64,000 bases of DNA from Nostoc sp. FACHB-892 (GTDB lineage: Bacteria > Cyanobacteriota > Cyanobacteriia > Cyanobacteriales > Nostocaceae): positions 124,001 to 188,000 of the forward strand of contig NZ_JACJTR010000002.1 in assembly GCF_014698795.1 (NCBI RefSeq), written 5' to 3'. The notes under the pieces are model-generated. The model saw nothing but the letters and a program-made list of their open reading frames with translations. It ran no database searches and was not told the DNA's origin. The translations under genes were made by a program, and so were the position numbers. Shown here in pieces: positions 36,074 to 44,856 of the stretch; within the stretch, counting starts at the first letter, position 1; each line of letters starts with the position of its first letter.

Positions 36074-37141
36074 TCATTTTTTCAGGATTTTTTGGAACCA
36101 TTGTTCTACGCGATCGCCCATAGCTTCTAAAGAGTATAGAGTTTCTGCTTGCTGGCGACAAGTTTGGCGGTCAATTTCATCCAAACGTTTAATCGCTTCT
36201 ACTAAACCTTGGACACTATCAGGTTCCACCAAAAAACCAGTTTTTCCTTCTTGGACAATTTCTGTTAAACCACCCCGACGATAAGCAATTAAAGGTACTC
36301 CGCAAGCAAGCGCTTCTATTGCTACATTTCCAAATGCTTCTACCCAACGAGGAGTGACTAATAGTGCCTGACATTGACCTAACTGCTTTTGTAGCTCAAC
36401 CGTTGGTAAAAATCCTACATATTCTATGGGAGCATTAGGGTATTCTTGACAAATCTTTTCCCAGTAAGATACATCCTGTTTGAACCCGAATATTTTCAGT
36501 TTAATACCAGTGATTTCTGCTGCTGCTACTGCATCTTCTAGTCCTTTTTCAGGAGCTATTCTACCTACCCATGCCAAGCTCTGAGTCGGTTTCTGGCAAA
36601 ACTGATAAATAGATAAATCCAAACCATTTAACAGACAAATACATCGTTTTGCAAAGGTGAAAGTTGCTGCCTGTGTTTGACTGTGAACACCGATAGTACC
36701 CGGAAATTTAACTGCTACTTGTTCAATAATCTCATCCATTGCATCTGTCAAAGAACCCATACTAATCAGATGTGCGATCGCACAGTTAAAATATGGTGTT
36801 AAATACAATGGCAACCAATCATAAGCAAAATTAACAATCAAATCATAATCGGCTTGAACTTGACGAGCATAATTCCACATATTCGCTAAAACAGAATTTT
36901 TATGCAGCAAAATCGGATCACTAGAACTCTGATTTTGGGCTGGTATCTGTATTAGTTCTCCAGCAATTTCTCTAATAGGTAAACAATTGCTGATAGACCC
37001 TTCCGGTGCAACAATTTCTAATTTATGTCCTCGCCGCAGCATCTCTATAGCAATATTGGATAGGGTTAATTCTACTCCGCCTCCTAATCCTGAACCTAGA
37101 GGACCCATTGGGGTAGACATAAATAATAATTTATGGTACAT
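36074..37141 (-). CDS. GT4-family glycosyltransferase
   Basis: Protein of 355 residues with the glycosyltransferase-B fold. N-terminal acceptor domain: 'GPLGSGLGGGVELTLSNIAI' and 'MLRRGHKLEIVAPEGS'. C-terminal donor domain: 'SLAWVGRIAPEKGLEDAVAA' and 'VEAFGNVAIEALACGVPLIAYR', with the E-x7-E motif as 'EAFGNVAIE'. It is related in plan to the enzyme at 22438. Next to it on the same strand (100 bases upstream) is a methyltransferase gene, so the two may act on one glycan or glycolipid. Substrates unknown. Confidence 0.87.
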   Translation of the reverse strand: MYHKLLFMSTPMGPLGSGLGGGVELTLSNIAIEMLRRGHKLEIVAPEGSISNCLPIREIAGELIQIPAQNQSSSDPILLHKNSVLANMWNYARQVQADYDLIVNFAYDWLPLYLTPYFNCAIAHLISMGSLTDAMDEIIEQVAVKFPGTIGVHSQTQAATFTFAKRCICLLNGLDLSIYQFCQKPTQSLAWVGRIAPEKGLEDAVAAAEITGIKLKIFGFKQDVSYWEKICQEYPNAPIEYVGFLPTVELQKQLGQCQALLVTPRWVEAFGNVAIEALACGVPLIAYRRGGLTEIVQEGKTGFLVEPDSVQGLVEAIKRLDEIDRQTCRQQAETLYSLEAMGDRVEQWFQKILKK

Positions 37142-37241
37142 TTCCGTCGTTAATCTATTTTCCTAAACATCATTCTTTCCATTTAAACAACATACTTATT
37201 GGGTTTCGCTATGGCTCCACCCAAAAGATATGCAATTCAAT

Positions 37242-37985
37242 TCAACTTTGCTTACGGTAGCAGCGAGTTGTAATCAGGTAAGGATGAAAAACCTCTAAAA
37301 ATTTACTCTGAAGTGTATGAAAAAATGTTTCTACTACTTTAGGATCATCTAAATGGAAAGGAAATTCTTGATTAAAACCTTTAAAGAAATGCCAATTCAC
37401 TATCATTTTACCTTCAGAATTCAAAGATTGATAAAATTCTAATAACTGCTGGTTAGGATCTGGTAGATGTTCTAAAACATCAAAACATAAAATTGTATCA
37501 AATTTTTCTTTAGCAGGGATTTCAAGAGGACAAATTATTTTTTTGCCTAGTCCCATTTTCTCTGCTCGATACTGAACAAAATCACGATTAATCGGATTAA
37601 TATCATAATAGATGACTTGCTCAACTTTTGGGCAAAGAGCAGCGCCAAGGGAATGAGTTCCTATTCCACCACCAAAATCTAACACTCTTCCTTGAGCATG
37701 ATCTGCAATCAACCGCAGCATATCTCCAATATAAGCAGAACTTGATAAATGCCAAGCCCCCAATTCAAATAAATAAAGTTCTCCTACTTTTTCACGATAG
37801 AAAGCAGTTGCTTCTTCCCAATTAAAATCTTTGTGTCCTAAATTCTTTATTTCCTCTTGTCCTGCTGCTAACTTTGTTTCTATAGTTTCCGGATCTAAAT
37901 TTAAAAAACCTTGTAGATGATGTTTTAATTCAAATGAATTTTCTAAAAAGCTAGTTAAGACAGAAGGCGTGGTAGAGTTTACCAT
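37242..37985 (-). CDS. Class I SAM-dependent methyltransferase
   Basis: Protein of 247 residues from ATG 37985; a TTG at 38003 is possible. The SAM motif I 'GRVLDFGGGIGTHSLGAAL' is clear, with 'QVIYYDINPINRDFVQYRAE' (acidic end of strand 2) and 'KFDTILCFDVLEHLPDPNQQ' (motif post-I/II). 'HLPDP' is typical of small-molecule or sugar methyltransferases. Target not readable. The gene is divergent from the ABC solute-binding lipoprotein at 38086 and upstream of the GT4 gene. Confidence 0.87.
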   Translation of the reverse strand: MVNSTTPSVLTSFLENSFELKHHLQGFLNLDPETIETKLAAGQEEIKNLGHKDFNWEEATAFYREKVGELYLFELGAWHLSSSAYIGDMLRLIADHAQGRVLDFGGGIGTHSLGAALCPKVEQVIYYDINPINRDFVQYRAEKMGLGKKIICPLEIPAKEKFDTILCFDVLEHLPDPNQQLLEFYQSLNSEGKMIVNWHFFKGFNQEFPFHLDDPKVVETFFHTLQSKFLEVFHPYLITTRCYRKQS

Positions 37986-38085
37986 AAAAAAATTATATTG
38001 CAATCAAATCAACGTATTCTATTTTAGAATAAATGTATACCACTTTGATTTATTACCCCTCGTAAATATTGAGATAGAATTTGGC

Positions 38086-39405
38086 ATGAAAGCTACCCTG
38101 TTCCAATCCCAAATTCAGAGTTTTTTCCGCCAGTTAACCAATTCTGTTTTACGGCTTTCGCTGATAGTAATTATTCTGAGTATATTTTTATATGGTTGTC
38201 AGGGGACAATCCAAAAGAATGATAAAGTAATTCATTTGAGTTTATGGCAATCAATTAATCCCCCTGCTAATCGGGATGTATTTAACAAACTAGTAAATAA
38301 ATTTAATCAGACTCATACTGATATTCAGGTTGAATCTATCTTCATAGGCCAACCCCAATTGCCAAAAATATTAACAGCAGTTGTGGGCAATACATCTCCA
38401 GATATTCTGTCATTCGATCCTCAATTGACAGGCCAGTTTATGGAACTAGGAGCAATTCAACCTTTAGAAGAATGGCTAGACAAATTGCCATTGAAGTCGG
38501 AAATTAGCCCCAACTTATGGGAGGAATTAAAATTAGACGGTCATCTTTGGTCAATCCCACTTTATACGAGCAATTTAGGCATTTTTTACCGACCTAAACT
38601 CTTTCAAGCTGCCGGAATTACGCAAATTCCCAAAACTTGGGAAGAGTTAAGGGAAGTTGCCAAAAAATTGACTATAGACCGAAATGGTGATAACAGACCT
38701 GAACAATACGGAATGTTATTGCCTTTAGGAAAGGAAGAATGGACTGTCTTTAGTTGGTTCCCCTTTTTATTGACCACTGGTGGAGAGATTGTAACAAATA
38801 ATCGCCCAAATTTGATGAATGCGGGAGCGATCGCAGCTTTACAATTTTGGCAAGACATATTAAAAGATGGTTCGGCAACCCTCTCCTCCCCAGAGCGAGG
38901 TTATGAAGAAGACGCTTTTATCGCAGGCCGCGTTGCAATGCAGATCACAGGCCCTTGGACTTATATAATGAAGTCCAATGTTGACTTTGAAGTATTCCCC
39001 ATACCTGCAAGTGTGAAACCTGCTACCGTGACTGCCACTGGAAATATCTATTTGATGAAGACTACGCCAGAAAGAGAGCAAGCCGCGCTCAAATTTTTAG
39101 AGTATGTTTTAAGTGAAGAATTCCAAACAGAATGGAGTATGGGGACGGGTTTTTTACCAGTTAACATCAAATCTGTCCAAAGTCAGGCTTATCAAGAATT
39201 TCTCCAGCAAAAACCTGTCATGAAAGTCTTTATTGACCAAATGTCTGTATCAGGTTCTCGACCAATCATTCCTGGCTATAGTCGCTTGTCTGACAGTTTA
39301 GGGCGAGCCATCGAAGCCACTATGCTAGGCGCACCTCCAGAAAAAGCACTCAAACAAGCCCAAGCAAACCTCGATTCAATATGGGATTCTCAACAATCTA
39401 GATGA
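38086..39405 (+). CDS. ABC transporter sugar-binding lipoprotein
   Basis: Protein of 439 residues from ATG 38086. A basic start and hydrophobic helix end in the lipobox 'IFLYGC', so it is a lipoprotein anchored at the outer face of the inner membrane. The remainder is a family 1 (carbohydrate) solute-binding protein: 'IHLSLWQSINPPANRDVFNK', 'SPDILSFDPQLTGQFMELGA', 'SIPLYTSNLGIFYRPKLF', 'IPKTWEELREVAKKL' and 'GRVAMQITGPWTYIM'. Likely substrate: oligosaccharide or glycoside. The permease and ATPase genes are not in the window, so it is an orphan receptor. The longer frame from 37969 lacks a ribosome site. Confidence 0.9.
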   Translation: MKATLFQSQIQSFFRQLTNSVLRLSLIVIILSIFLYGCQGTIQKNDKVIHLSLWQSINPPANRDVFNKLVNKFNQTHTDIQVESIFIGQPQLPKILTAVVGNTSPDILSFDPQLTGQFMELGAIQPLEEWLDKLPLKSEISPNLWEELKLDGHLWSIPLYTSNLGIFYRPKLFQAAGITQIPKTWEELREVAKKLTIDRNGDNRPEQYGMLLPLGKEEWTVFSWFPFLLTTGGEIVTNNRPNLMNAGAIAALQFWQDILKDGSATLSSPERGYEEDAFIAGRVAMQITGPWTYIMKSNVDFEVFPIPASVKPATVTATGNIYLMKTTPEREQAALKFLEYVLSEEFQTEWSMGTGFLPVNIKSVQSQAYQEFLQQKPVMKVFIDQMSVSGSRPIIPGYSRLSDSLGRAIEATMLGAPPEKALKQAQANLDSIWDSQQSR

Positions 39406-39480
39406 AGAACTCCACCCACTCAAGGGAATTGAGTTCTTGGGTATGGGGAATGGAGTTTCCCGTCGCTTTCAATGAAATCA

Positions 39481-39570
39481 GGACTTACGCAAAATACCTC
39501 TCAAACTCTTATTCCTCCGTGTTCTCTGTGCTTCTGTGGTTTGATTTTCCGTTACCTGTGCGTAAGTCCT
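39481..39570. mobile_element. MITE-like repeat, copy 2 (inverted relative to copy 1)
   Basis: 90 bp, ends GGACTTACGCA / TGCGTAAGTCC. Its reverse complement differs from 23531-23618 at only a few positions. It lies between convergent genes. Confidence 0.75.
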
Positions 39571-39603
39571 AGAAATGGAAAATCCTAAATTAAGGCTTCC
39601 TTT

Positions 39604-40353
39604 TTACCCAGAAATTTCACTCCGGCGATGTAAATTTTTTTTCAAGGTACACAAGCCAATTGCTGGTATAATTCCCAGGATTATTGCTGTCAATCCTTGT
39701 CCACTCCAATACAATATAAGACTCCGGTTGGCTTCTGGAATCAGGTTTTGCACAATAAAAAGCAACCAAACTAAAATGCTAATTAATAAGAAAGAGATTG
39801 AAGGTAAAAAATTCCACCACCAAATCCCTGTTGTGTATCGCCTCAGTACCAGCCATTGGCAAAGCCCCAGCCAAATACCAGAAATTATATATGCGATCGC
39901 AGACACAAATGCAAAAATAAAAGTTTGTTCAGGAGATAAAGTTTCATTTAACGATAAGGCAATAGTTGAAATATAGTTAATCCAGGCTGTAGAAACGCCG
40001 TTGGCAATCAGCCAACCGACGCTAGTAGCAAATAACCACTGCCAACCTGGTAAATATCGGTAAAGAACAAGGCTTTGGTCAGCAGCGAAAATTACAGCAA
40101 ATACAACGTTACTGATACTCCTGACCAAAATACTCCATGTTTGTGGTTGGATAACAACACTAGGTGAGCTTTGGAGAATAATTTTCTCTAAGGCGATACT
40201 AGCAACGCCACCTACAACCCATCCGATCAGGGTCATTAAGGTAAACTGAATAAAGAACCTCTGTCGCTGCGATCGGGGAATCAAAAACTTTCCTGGGTTA
40301 GGCTCATTATTAGCAGATGCAACATGATCGGGACTGTTAGAGTCAGTTTGCAT
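39604..40353 (-). CDS. Multi-pass membrane protein, hypothetical
   Basis: Protein of 249 residues: a polar N-terminus (1-33) and then about six membrane helices, starting 'FFIQFTLMTLIGWVVGGVAS' and ending 'LTAIILGIIPAIGLCTL'. Paired 'GWxxGxxxSxxL' and 'GIWLGLCQWLVLRR' segments recur, suggesting an internal repeat. No transporter or enzyme motif. Similar Trp-rich membrane proteins occur widely in filamentous cyanobacteria with unknown role. Confidence 0.75.
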   Translation of the reverse strand: MQTDSNSPDHVASANNEPNPGKFLIPRSQRQRFFIQFTLMTLIGWVVGGVASIALEKIILQSSPSVVIQPQTWSILVRSISNVVFAVIFAADQSLVLYRYLPGWQWLFATSVGWLIANGVSTAWINYISTIALSLNETLSPEQTFIFAFVSAIAYIISGIWLGLCQWLVLRRYTTGIWWWNFLPSISFLLISILVWLLFIVQNLIPEANRSLILYWSGQGLTAIILGIIPAIGLCTLKKNLHRRSEISG

Positions 40354-40552
40354 ATAAAGTTAGGGGAGTAGAGAGTGGAGAAAACACAAAAGAGTGACGA
40401 AATTCTTTTATATTCCACTTTCATTGTTAATTCTTGTTTTATTCCTCTCTCGACCCCGATTGCCCTTTTGAGGTAAACCTGCTGAAAAAGCGTAATCCCA
40501 GAATGATAAGCTAAACAGTGGCATAAAAATGTGACTTAGGATGAAGTAATAA

Positions 40553-41614
40553 ATGGGTGTTTATTCAACGACTCCTCATCTCTTAAGGGCTGCTCGTGGT
40601 GAAGTAGTAGATCGTCCCCCTGTATGGATGATGCGACAAGCGGGACGATATATGAAAGCATATCGAGACTTAAGAGAAAAGTATCCTTCGTTTCGCGATC
40701 GCTCCGAAATTCCGGAAGTAGCAATTGAAGTTTCCTTGCAACCCTGGAGAGCCTTCCAGCCAGACGGTGTAATTTTATTTTCTGATATTGTCACCCCGTT
40801 ACCTGGTTTGGGGATTGACATGGATATTGCCGAAGGCAAAGGGCCAATCATTCACTCGCCCCTCCGCACTCAAGAGCAAATTGATGCTCTGCATCCCTTA
40901 GAACCAGAAGCAGCTCTACCATTCATTAAGACAATTTTGCAAGCGTTGCGCTCCGAAGTAGGCGATAAATCGACGGTGTTAGGCTTCGTGGGTGCGCCGT
41001 GGACATTAGCAGCTTATGCAGTTGAGGGAAAAGGTTCTAAAACCTATTCCATCATCAAAAACATGGCATTCTCAGACCCAACGATACTGCATCAACTGTT
41101 AACTAAATTAGCAGATGCGATCGCTATCTATGCCCGCTACCAAATTGACTCTGGCGCTCAAGTTGTGCAAATGTTCGATTCTTGGGCGGGTCAATTGAGT
41201 CCTCAAGATTATGACACCTTTGCTCTCCCCTATCAGAAGCGAGTTTTTCAGCAAATCAAACAAACTCATCCTGAGACACCTTTGATTTTGCTAGTTAGCG
41301 GTAGTGCAGGTGTATTGGAAAGAATGGCACAATCTGGCGCTGATATAGTCAGTGTAGACTGGGCAGTGGATATGGCAGACGCACGGGCAAGATTGGGCAA
41401 ACAAGTCAAAGTTCAGGGAAATCTTGACCCAGGTGTGTTATTCGGTTCTAAACAGTTTATCCGCGATCGCATTCATGATACCGTTCGCAAAGCTGGTAAC
41501 TGGGGTCACATTCTCAATCTCGGCCACGGTGTTTTACCAGAAACTCCAGAAGAAAATGTCGCTTTCTTCTTTGAAACAGCAAAGGAACTGAATCTTGCAG
41601 GAGTTAAGGGTTAG
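40553..41614 (+). CDS. hemE: Uroporphyrinogen decarboxylase
   Basis: Protein of 353 residues, full length. Signatures: '[20 protein letters not shown]' (substrate-binding Arg pair) and '[20 protein letters not shown]' (catalytic Asp). Also '[20 protein letters not shown]', '[20 protein letters not shown]' and '[20 protein letters not shown]'. It converts uroporphyrinogen III to coproporphyrinogen III on the shared pathway to haem, chlorophyll and bilins. It is monocistronic; heptad repeats follow directly. Confidence 0.97.
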   Translation: MGVYSTTPHLLRAARGEVVDRPPVWMMRQAGRYMKAYRDLREKYPSFRDRSEIPEVAIEVSLQPWRAFQPDGVILFSDIVTPLPGLGIDMDIAEGKGPIIHSPLRTQEQIDALHPLEPEAALPFIKTILQALRSEVGDKSTVLGFVGAPWTLAAYAVEGKGSKTYSIIKNMAFSDPTILHQLLTKLADAIAIYARYQIDSGAQVVQMFDSWAGQLSPQDYDTFALPYQKRVFQQIKQTHPETPLILLVSGSAGVLERMAQSGADIVSVDWAVDMADARARLGKQVKVQGNLDPGVLFGSKQFIRDRIHDTVRKAGNWGHILNLGHGVLPETPEENVAFFFETAKELNLAGVKG

Positions 41615-41795
41615 GAGTTATGAGTTAGGAGTTATGAATTAGGAGTTATAAACTGTTAAGTTATAAGTTGCAAGGTGCAAAGTTATTTTTCATTCTTAAC
41701 TTCTTACTCCTAGCTCCTAACTTGATTCATAGCTTCTGATTCGGAACTTTTAACTTCATTTTTAACTCTTTACTTTTAACTGTTTACTTTTAAAA
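41611..41795. repeat. STRR block: several heptad families between hemE and an SDR gene
   Basis: Consists of TTAGGAGTTATGAG-type units (41611-41650), their inverse CTAACTTC/CTCCTAA types (41695-41725) and TTTACTTTTAACT units (41755-41790). Almost the whole gap is repeat, and it can pair with itself in inverse orientation. Confidence 0.8.
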
Positions 41796-41803
41796 AATTT
41801 TCT

Positions 41804-42760
41804 ATGAGCCAGAAACGGATTTTAGTGACTGGTGCAAGTGGTTGTGTAGGTCATTATTTAACAGAAGCCTTAATTAAGGAAACAGATCACGAACTGTATT
41901 TGTTAGTTAGGAACCCAAATAAACTACAAGTTGATATTAAGGTACGTTCAGGCATCAATGTTTTGCAAGGTGATATGCAAAATATTCGCCAATTTGCCGA
42001 TTTGCTATCCACAATTGATACAGCAGTACTCACAGCCACAGCTTGGGGTGGTGAGCAGACATTTGATATTAATGTCGTCAAAACTATTGAGTTGATGGAA
42101 CTCCTAGATCCAGAACGTTGCCAGCAGGTGATTTATTTCTCGACAGCTAGTGTTTTGGATCGCTACAATCAACCGTTACAACAAGCAGGGGAGATTGGGA
42201 CAGATTACATCCGTTCTAAATATGAGTGCTTAGAGAAAAAAGAAAAATTAGCGATCGCACCCAAAATTACCACAGTATTTCCGACTTTAGTATTGGGTGG
42301 TGATGCCAATAAACCCTATTCTCCTGTCACATCTGGTATTACAGAAGTGACGAAATATATCGATTTGATTCGCTTTTTAGAAGCAGATGGCAGTTTTCAC
42401 TTTATCCACGGACGAGATATTGCCACTGTAGTGCGATATTTAATTGATCATCCTGTCAAAAATGATCAACCACGTTGGCTGGTTTTAGGTCAAGCACCAT
42501 TAACTGCTAATCAAGCAGTGAAACAAGTTTGTGCTTATCTGGGCAAAAAGATTTACTTTCGCATTCCCATATCTATAGCATTGGCTAATTTGATTATTGT
42601 TCTGTTCCGCATTCGCATGGCTGCTTGGGATAGATTTTGCATGAACTATCGGCATTTCATCTATGAAAAATTCATCAATCCCGATAGCTTCGGCTTGCCA
42701 AATTATTGTACAACCATGACCGATGTTTTAAAAATTAGTGGCGTTAAGGATGTGAAGTAG
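41804..42760 (+). CDS. NAD(P)-dependent epimerase/dehydratase family (extended SDR)
   Basis: Protein of 318 residues with the Rossmann motif 'RILVTGASGCVGHYLTEALI' (GxxGxxG) at the start. 'TDTAVLTATAWGG' is of the SDR motif II type, and Tyr-x3-Lys sits in 'DYIRSKYECLEKKEKLA' (YxxxK-like 'YIRSK'). 'HGRDIATVVRYLI' near the C-terminus is typical of extended/atypical SDRs of the NmrA-UDP-sugar kind. A short hydrophobic stretch is at ~258-275. Substrate uncertain: nucleotide sugar, flavonoid-like or chlorophyll-related compounds are all possible. Confidence 0.83.
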   Translation: MSQKRILVTGASGCVGHYLTEALIKETDHELYLLVRNPNKLQVDIKVRSGINVLQGDMQNIRQFADLLSTIDTAVLTATAWGGEQTFDINVVKTIELMELLDPERCQQVIYFSTASVLDRYNQPLQQAGEIGTDYIRSKYECLEKKEKLAIAPKITTVFPTLVLGGDANKPYSPVTSGITEVTKYIDLIRFLEADGSFHFIHGRDIATVVRYLIDHPVKNDQPRWLVLGQAPLTANQAVKQVCAYLGKKIYFRIPISIALANLIIVLFRIRMAAWDRFCMNYRHFIYEKFINPDSFGLPNYCTTMTDVLKISGVKDVK

Positions 42761-43005
42761 GCTATTTGACACTCTTAACATTAGAGCAAACACATCTTAC
42801 TAAGCTAATCAAAAATAATAAATCAGCCAAAACTAACTTAACTACACTCTGCTAGTAGAGAAAATGAGGCAATATTGCAATAAATATGTATAAATTCTAT
42901 CATTGCTAACCAAAATGATAAAATAGAGCAAATTTAATAAAAAGTCAATAGCTCTTTATTTCCGTTAGAGTGGGATAACAATCAAAGTGTGAGGATTGAT
43001 ACTAC

Positions 43006-44604
43006 ATGCGAATCTTGTTAGTGTATCCAATATTTCCCAAAACCTTTTGGTCTTATGAAAAAATTTTGGAGTTAGTCGATCGCAAGGTTTTATTACCACC
43101 TCTGGGTTTAGTAACAGTAGCCGCGATTCTGCCCCAAGAATGGGAATTCAAGCTAGTCGATCGCAACATCCGCCCAGCAACAGAAGAAGAATGGGCATGG
43201 GCGGATGTGGTAATTTTCTCCGCGATGATTGTCCAGAAACAAGATTTACTTGACCAAATTCAGGAAGCAAAAAAACGTGGTAAGTTAGTCGCAGTAGGCG
43301 GCCCCTACCCTACCTCTGTACCTCACGAAGTTGAAAATGTTGGCGCAGATTTCCTGATTCTGGATGAAGGAGAAATCACTCTCCCCATGTTTATTGAGGC
43401 AATTCAACGGGGAGACACATCCGGCACTTTCCGCGCTACGGAAAAACCTGATGTGACAAGCACACCAATACCCCGCTTTGATTTATTAGAATTGAATGCC
43501 TATGACATGATGTCAGTGCAGTTTTCGCGCGGGTGTCCTTTCCAGTGCGAATTTTGTGACATTATTGTTCTCTACGGGCGCAAACCACGCACCAAAACCC
43601 CAGCACAACTGTTAGCAGAGTTAGATTGCCTCTATGAATTGGGTTGGCGGCGGGGTGTATTCATGGTGGATGACAACTTTATTGGCAACAAGCGAAATGT
43701 GAAATTGTTGCTCAAAGAGTTAAAAGTTTGGATGGCAGAACACAAGTATCCCTTCCGATTTGACACTGAAGCTTCAATTGACTTAGCGCAAGACGCAGAA
43801 ATGTTGGAGTTGATGGTTGAGTGTGGTTTCTCGGCGGTGTTTTTGGGAATCGAAACGCCGGATGAGGATAGTTTGCAAATGACTAAGAAGTTTCAAAATA
43901 CTCGCAGTTCTCTAACTGAGGCAGTGGAAACTATCATCAGAGCCGGATTGCGCCCAATGGCTGGGTTTATTATCGGGTTTGATGGTGAAAAAGCAGGCGC
44001 AGGCGAGCGCATTGTCCGCTTTGCAGAACAAGCAGCGATTCCTTCAACTACCTTTGCCATGTTGCAAGCGTTACCTAACACCGCGCTTTGGCATCGCCTC
44101 AAAAAAGAAGGGCGACTGCGGGAAAATCAAGATGGTAACATCAATCAGACAACATTGATGAACTTTCTTCCCACGCGTCCCCTGGAAGAACTTGCACGAG
44201 AATATATTGAAGCATTTTGTACTTTATACGACCCAGTAAAGTACTTAGATCGCACCTATCGTTGTTTCTTAATGATGGGTTTACCGAGTTGGAAAGCGCC
44301 AGCAAAAATGCCAGAGTGGGTGGTTGTGAAAGCGTTGTTACTTGTAATTTGGCGACAAGGCATCAAACGGGAAACCCGTTGGAAGTTCTGGCATCATTTG
44401 TTTAGCATTCTCAAGCGTAACCCTGGAGTTATTGAGCATTATCTTGCTGCTTGTGCCCACAACGAGCATTTTCTAGAGTATCGTCAAATTGTGCGCGATC
44501 AAATTGAAAGTCAGCTAGCTGAATATCTCGCACAGGGTGCAGAAAAACCTTATGTACTAGTAAAGGAAAAAGCTGAGGAAAAAGCTGAAGCGATAGTCGG
44601 TTAG
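43006..44604 (+). CDS. B12-binding radical SAM protein (DUF4070-type C-terminus)
   Basis: Protein of 532 residues. The N-terminal cobalamin-binding-like Rossmann domain (1-145, 'MRILLVYPIFPKTFW', 'LILDEGEITLP') precedes the radical SAM core with C177-x3-C181-x2-C184 in 'SRGCPFQCEFCDIIVLYGR'. Further core motifs: 'FMVDDNFIGNKRNV', 'ASIDLAQDAEMLELM' and 'GFSAVFLGIETPDEDSLQM'. The C-terminal ~150 residues match the DUF4070 extension. Relatives include hopanoid and bacteriochlorophyll modification enzymes and many uncharacterised ones. The reaction is not predictable. It is monocistronic with a terminator at 44717. Confidence 0.9.
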   Translation: MRILLVYPIFPKTFWSYEKILELVDRKVLLPPLGLVTVAAILPQEWEFKLVDRNIRPATEEEWAWADVVIFSAMIVQKQDLLDQIQEAKKRGKLVAVGGPYPTSVPHEVENVGADFLILDEGEITLPMFIEAIQRGDTSGTFRATEKPDVTSTPIPRFDLLELNAYDMMSVQFSRGCPFQCEFCDIIVLYGRKPRTKTPAQLLAELDCLYELGWRRGVFMVDDNFIGNKRNVKLLLKELKVWMAEHKYPFRFDTEASIDLAQDAEMLELMVECGFSAVFLGIETPDEDSLQMTKKFQNTRSSLTEAVETIIRAGLRPMAGFIIGFDGEKAGAGERIVRFAEQAAIPSTTFAMLQALPNTALWHRLKKEGRLRENQDGNINQTTLMNFLPTRPLEELAREYIEAFCTLYDPVKYLDRTYRCFLMMGLPSWKAPAKMPEWVVVKALLLVIWRQGIKRETRWKFWHHLFSILKRNPGVIEHYLAACAHNEHFLEYRQIVRDQIESQLAEYLAQGAEKPYVLVKEKAEEKAEAIVG

Positions 44605-44716
44605 GTGTTGTAACGGTTAATAGTAAGACTCTATTTTCTCTCTTCTGTAACTCTTTTTTTAAGAATTGGTAGAATTACAGTCCATAATTTGAGAGTTACG
44701 GAAGCAGTAGTGCTAC

Positions 44717-44752
44717 AAAGTTAGGGGTACTTATAGTACCTCTAACTTTTTT
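44717..44752 (+). terminator. Terminator after the radical SAM gene
   Basis: AAAGTTAGGGGTAC / GTACCTCTAACTTT stem (one wobble), TTATA loop, then six T in a row from within the stem end (44747-44752). Confidence 0.75.
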
Positions 44753-44856
44753 ATGTTAATTTCTAGCTTACGATCGCACCTGCGGAATGTGGGTAATTAG
44801 CCGGATATTTCGACTTCAAATGAAATTTTTTGACGATTTTCCCACAAAATCAATAC

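Noticed and set aside
42973..42982. GGATAACAAT, identical to part of the lac operator
   Set aside because: Only ten bases, no symmetric partner and no LacI-type regulator nearby; expected by chance in AT-rich DNA.
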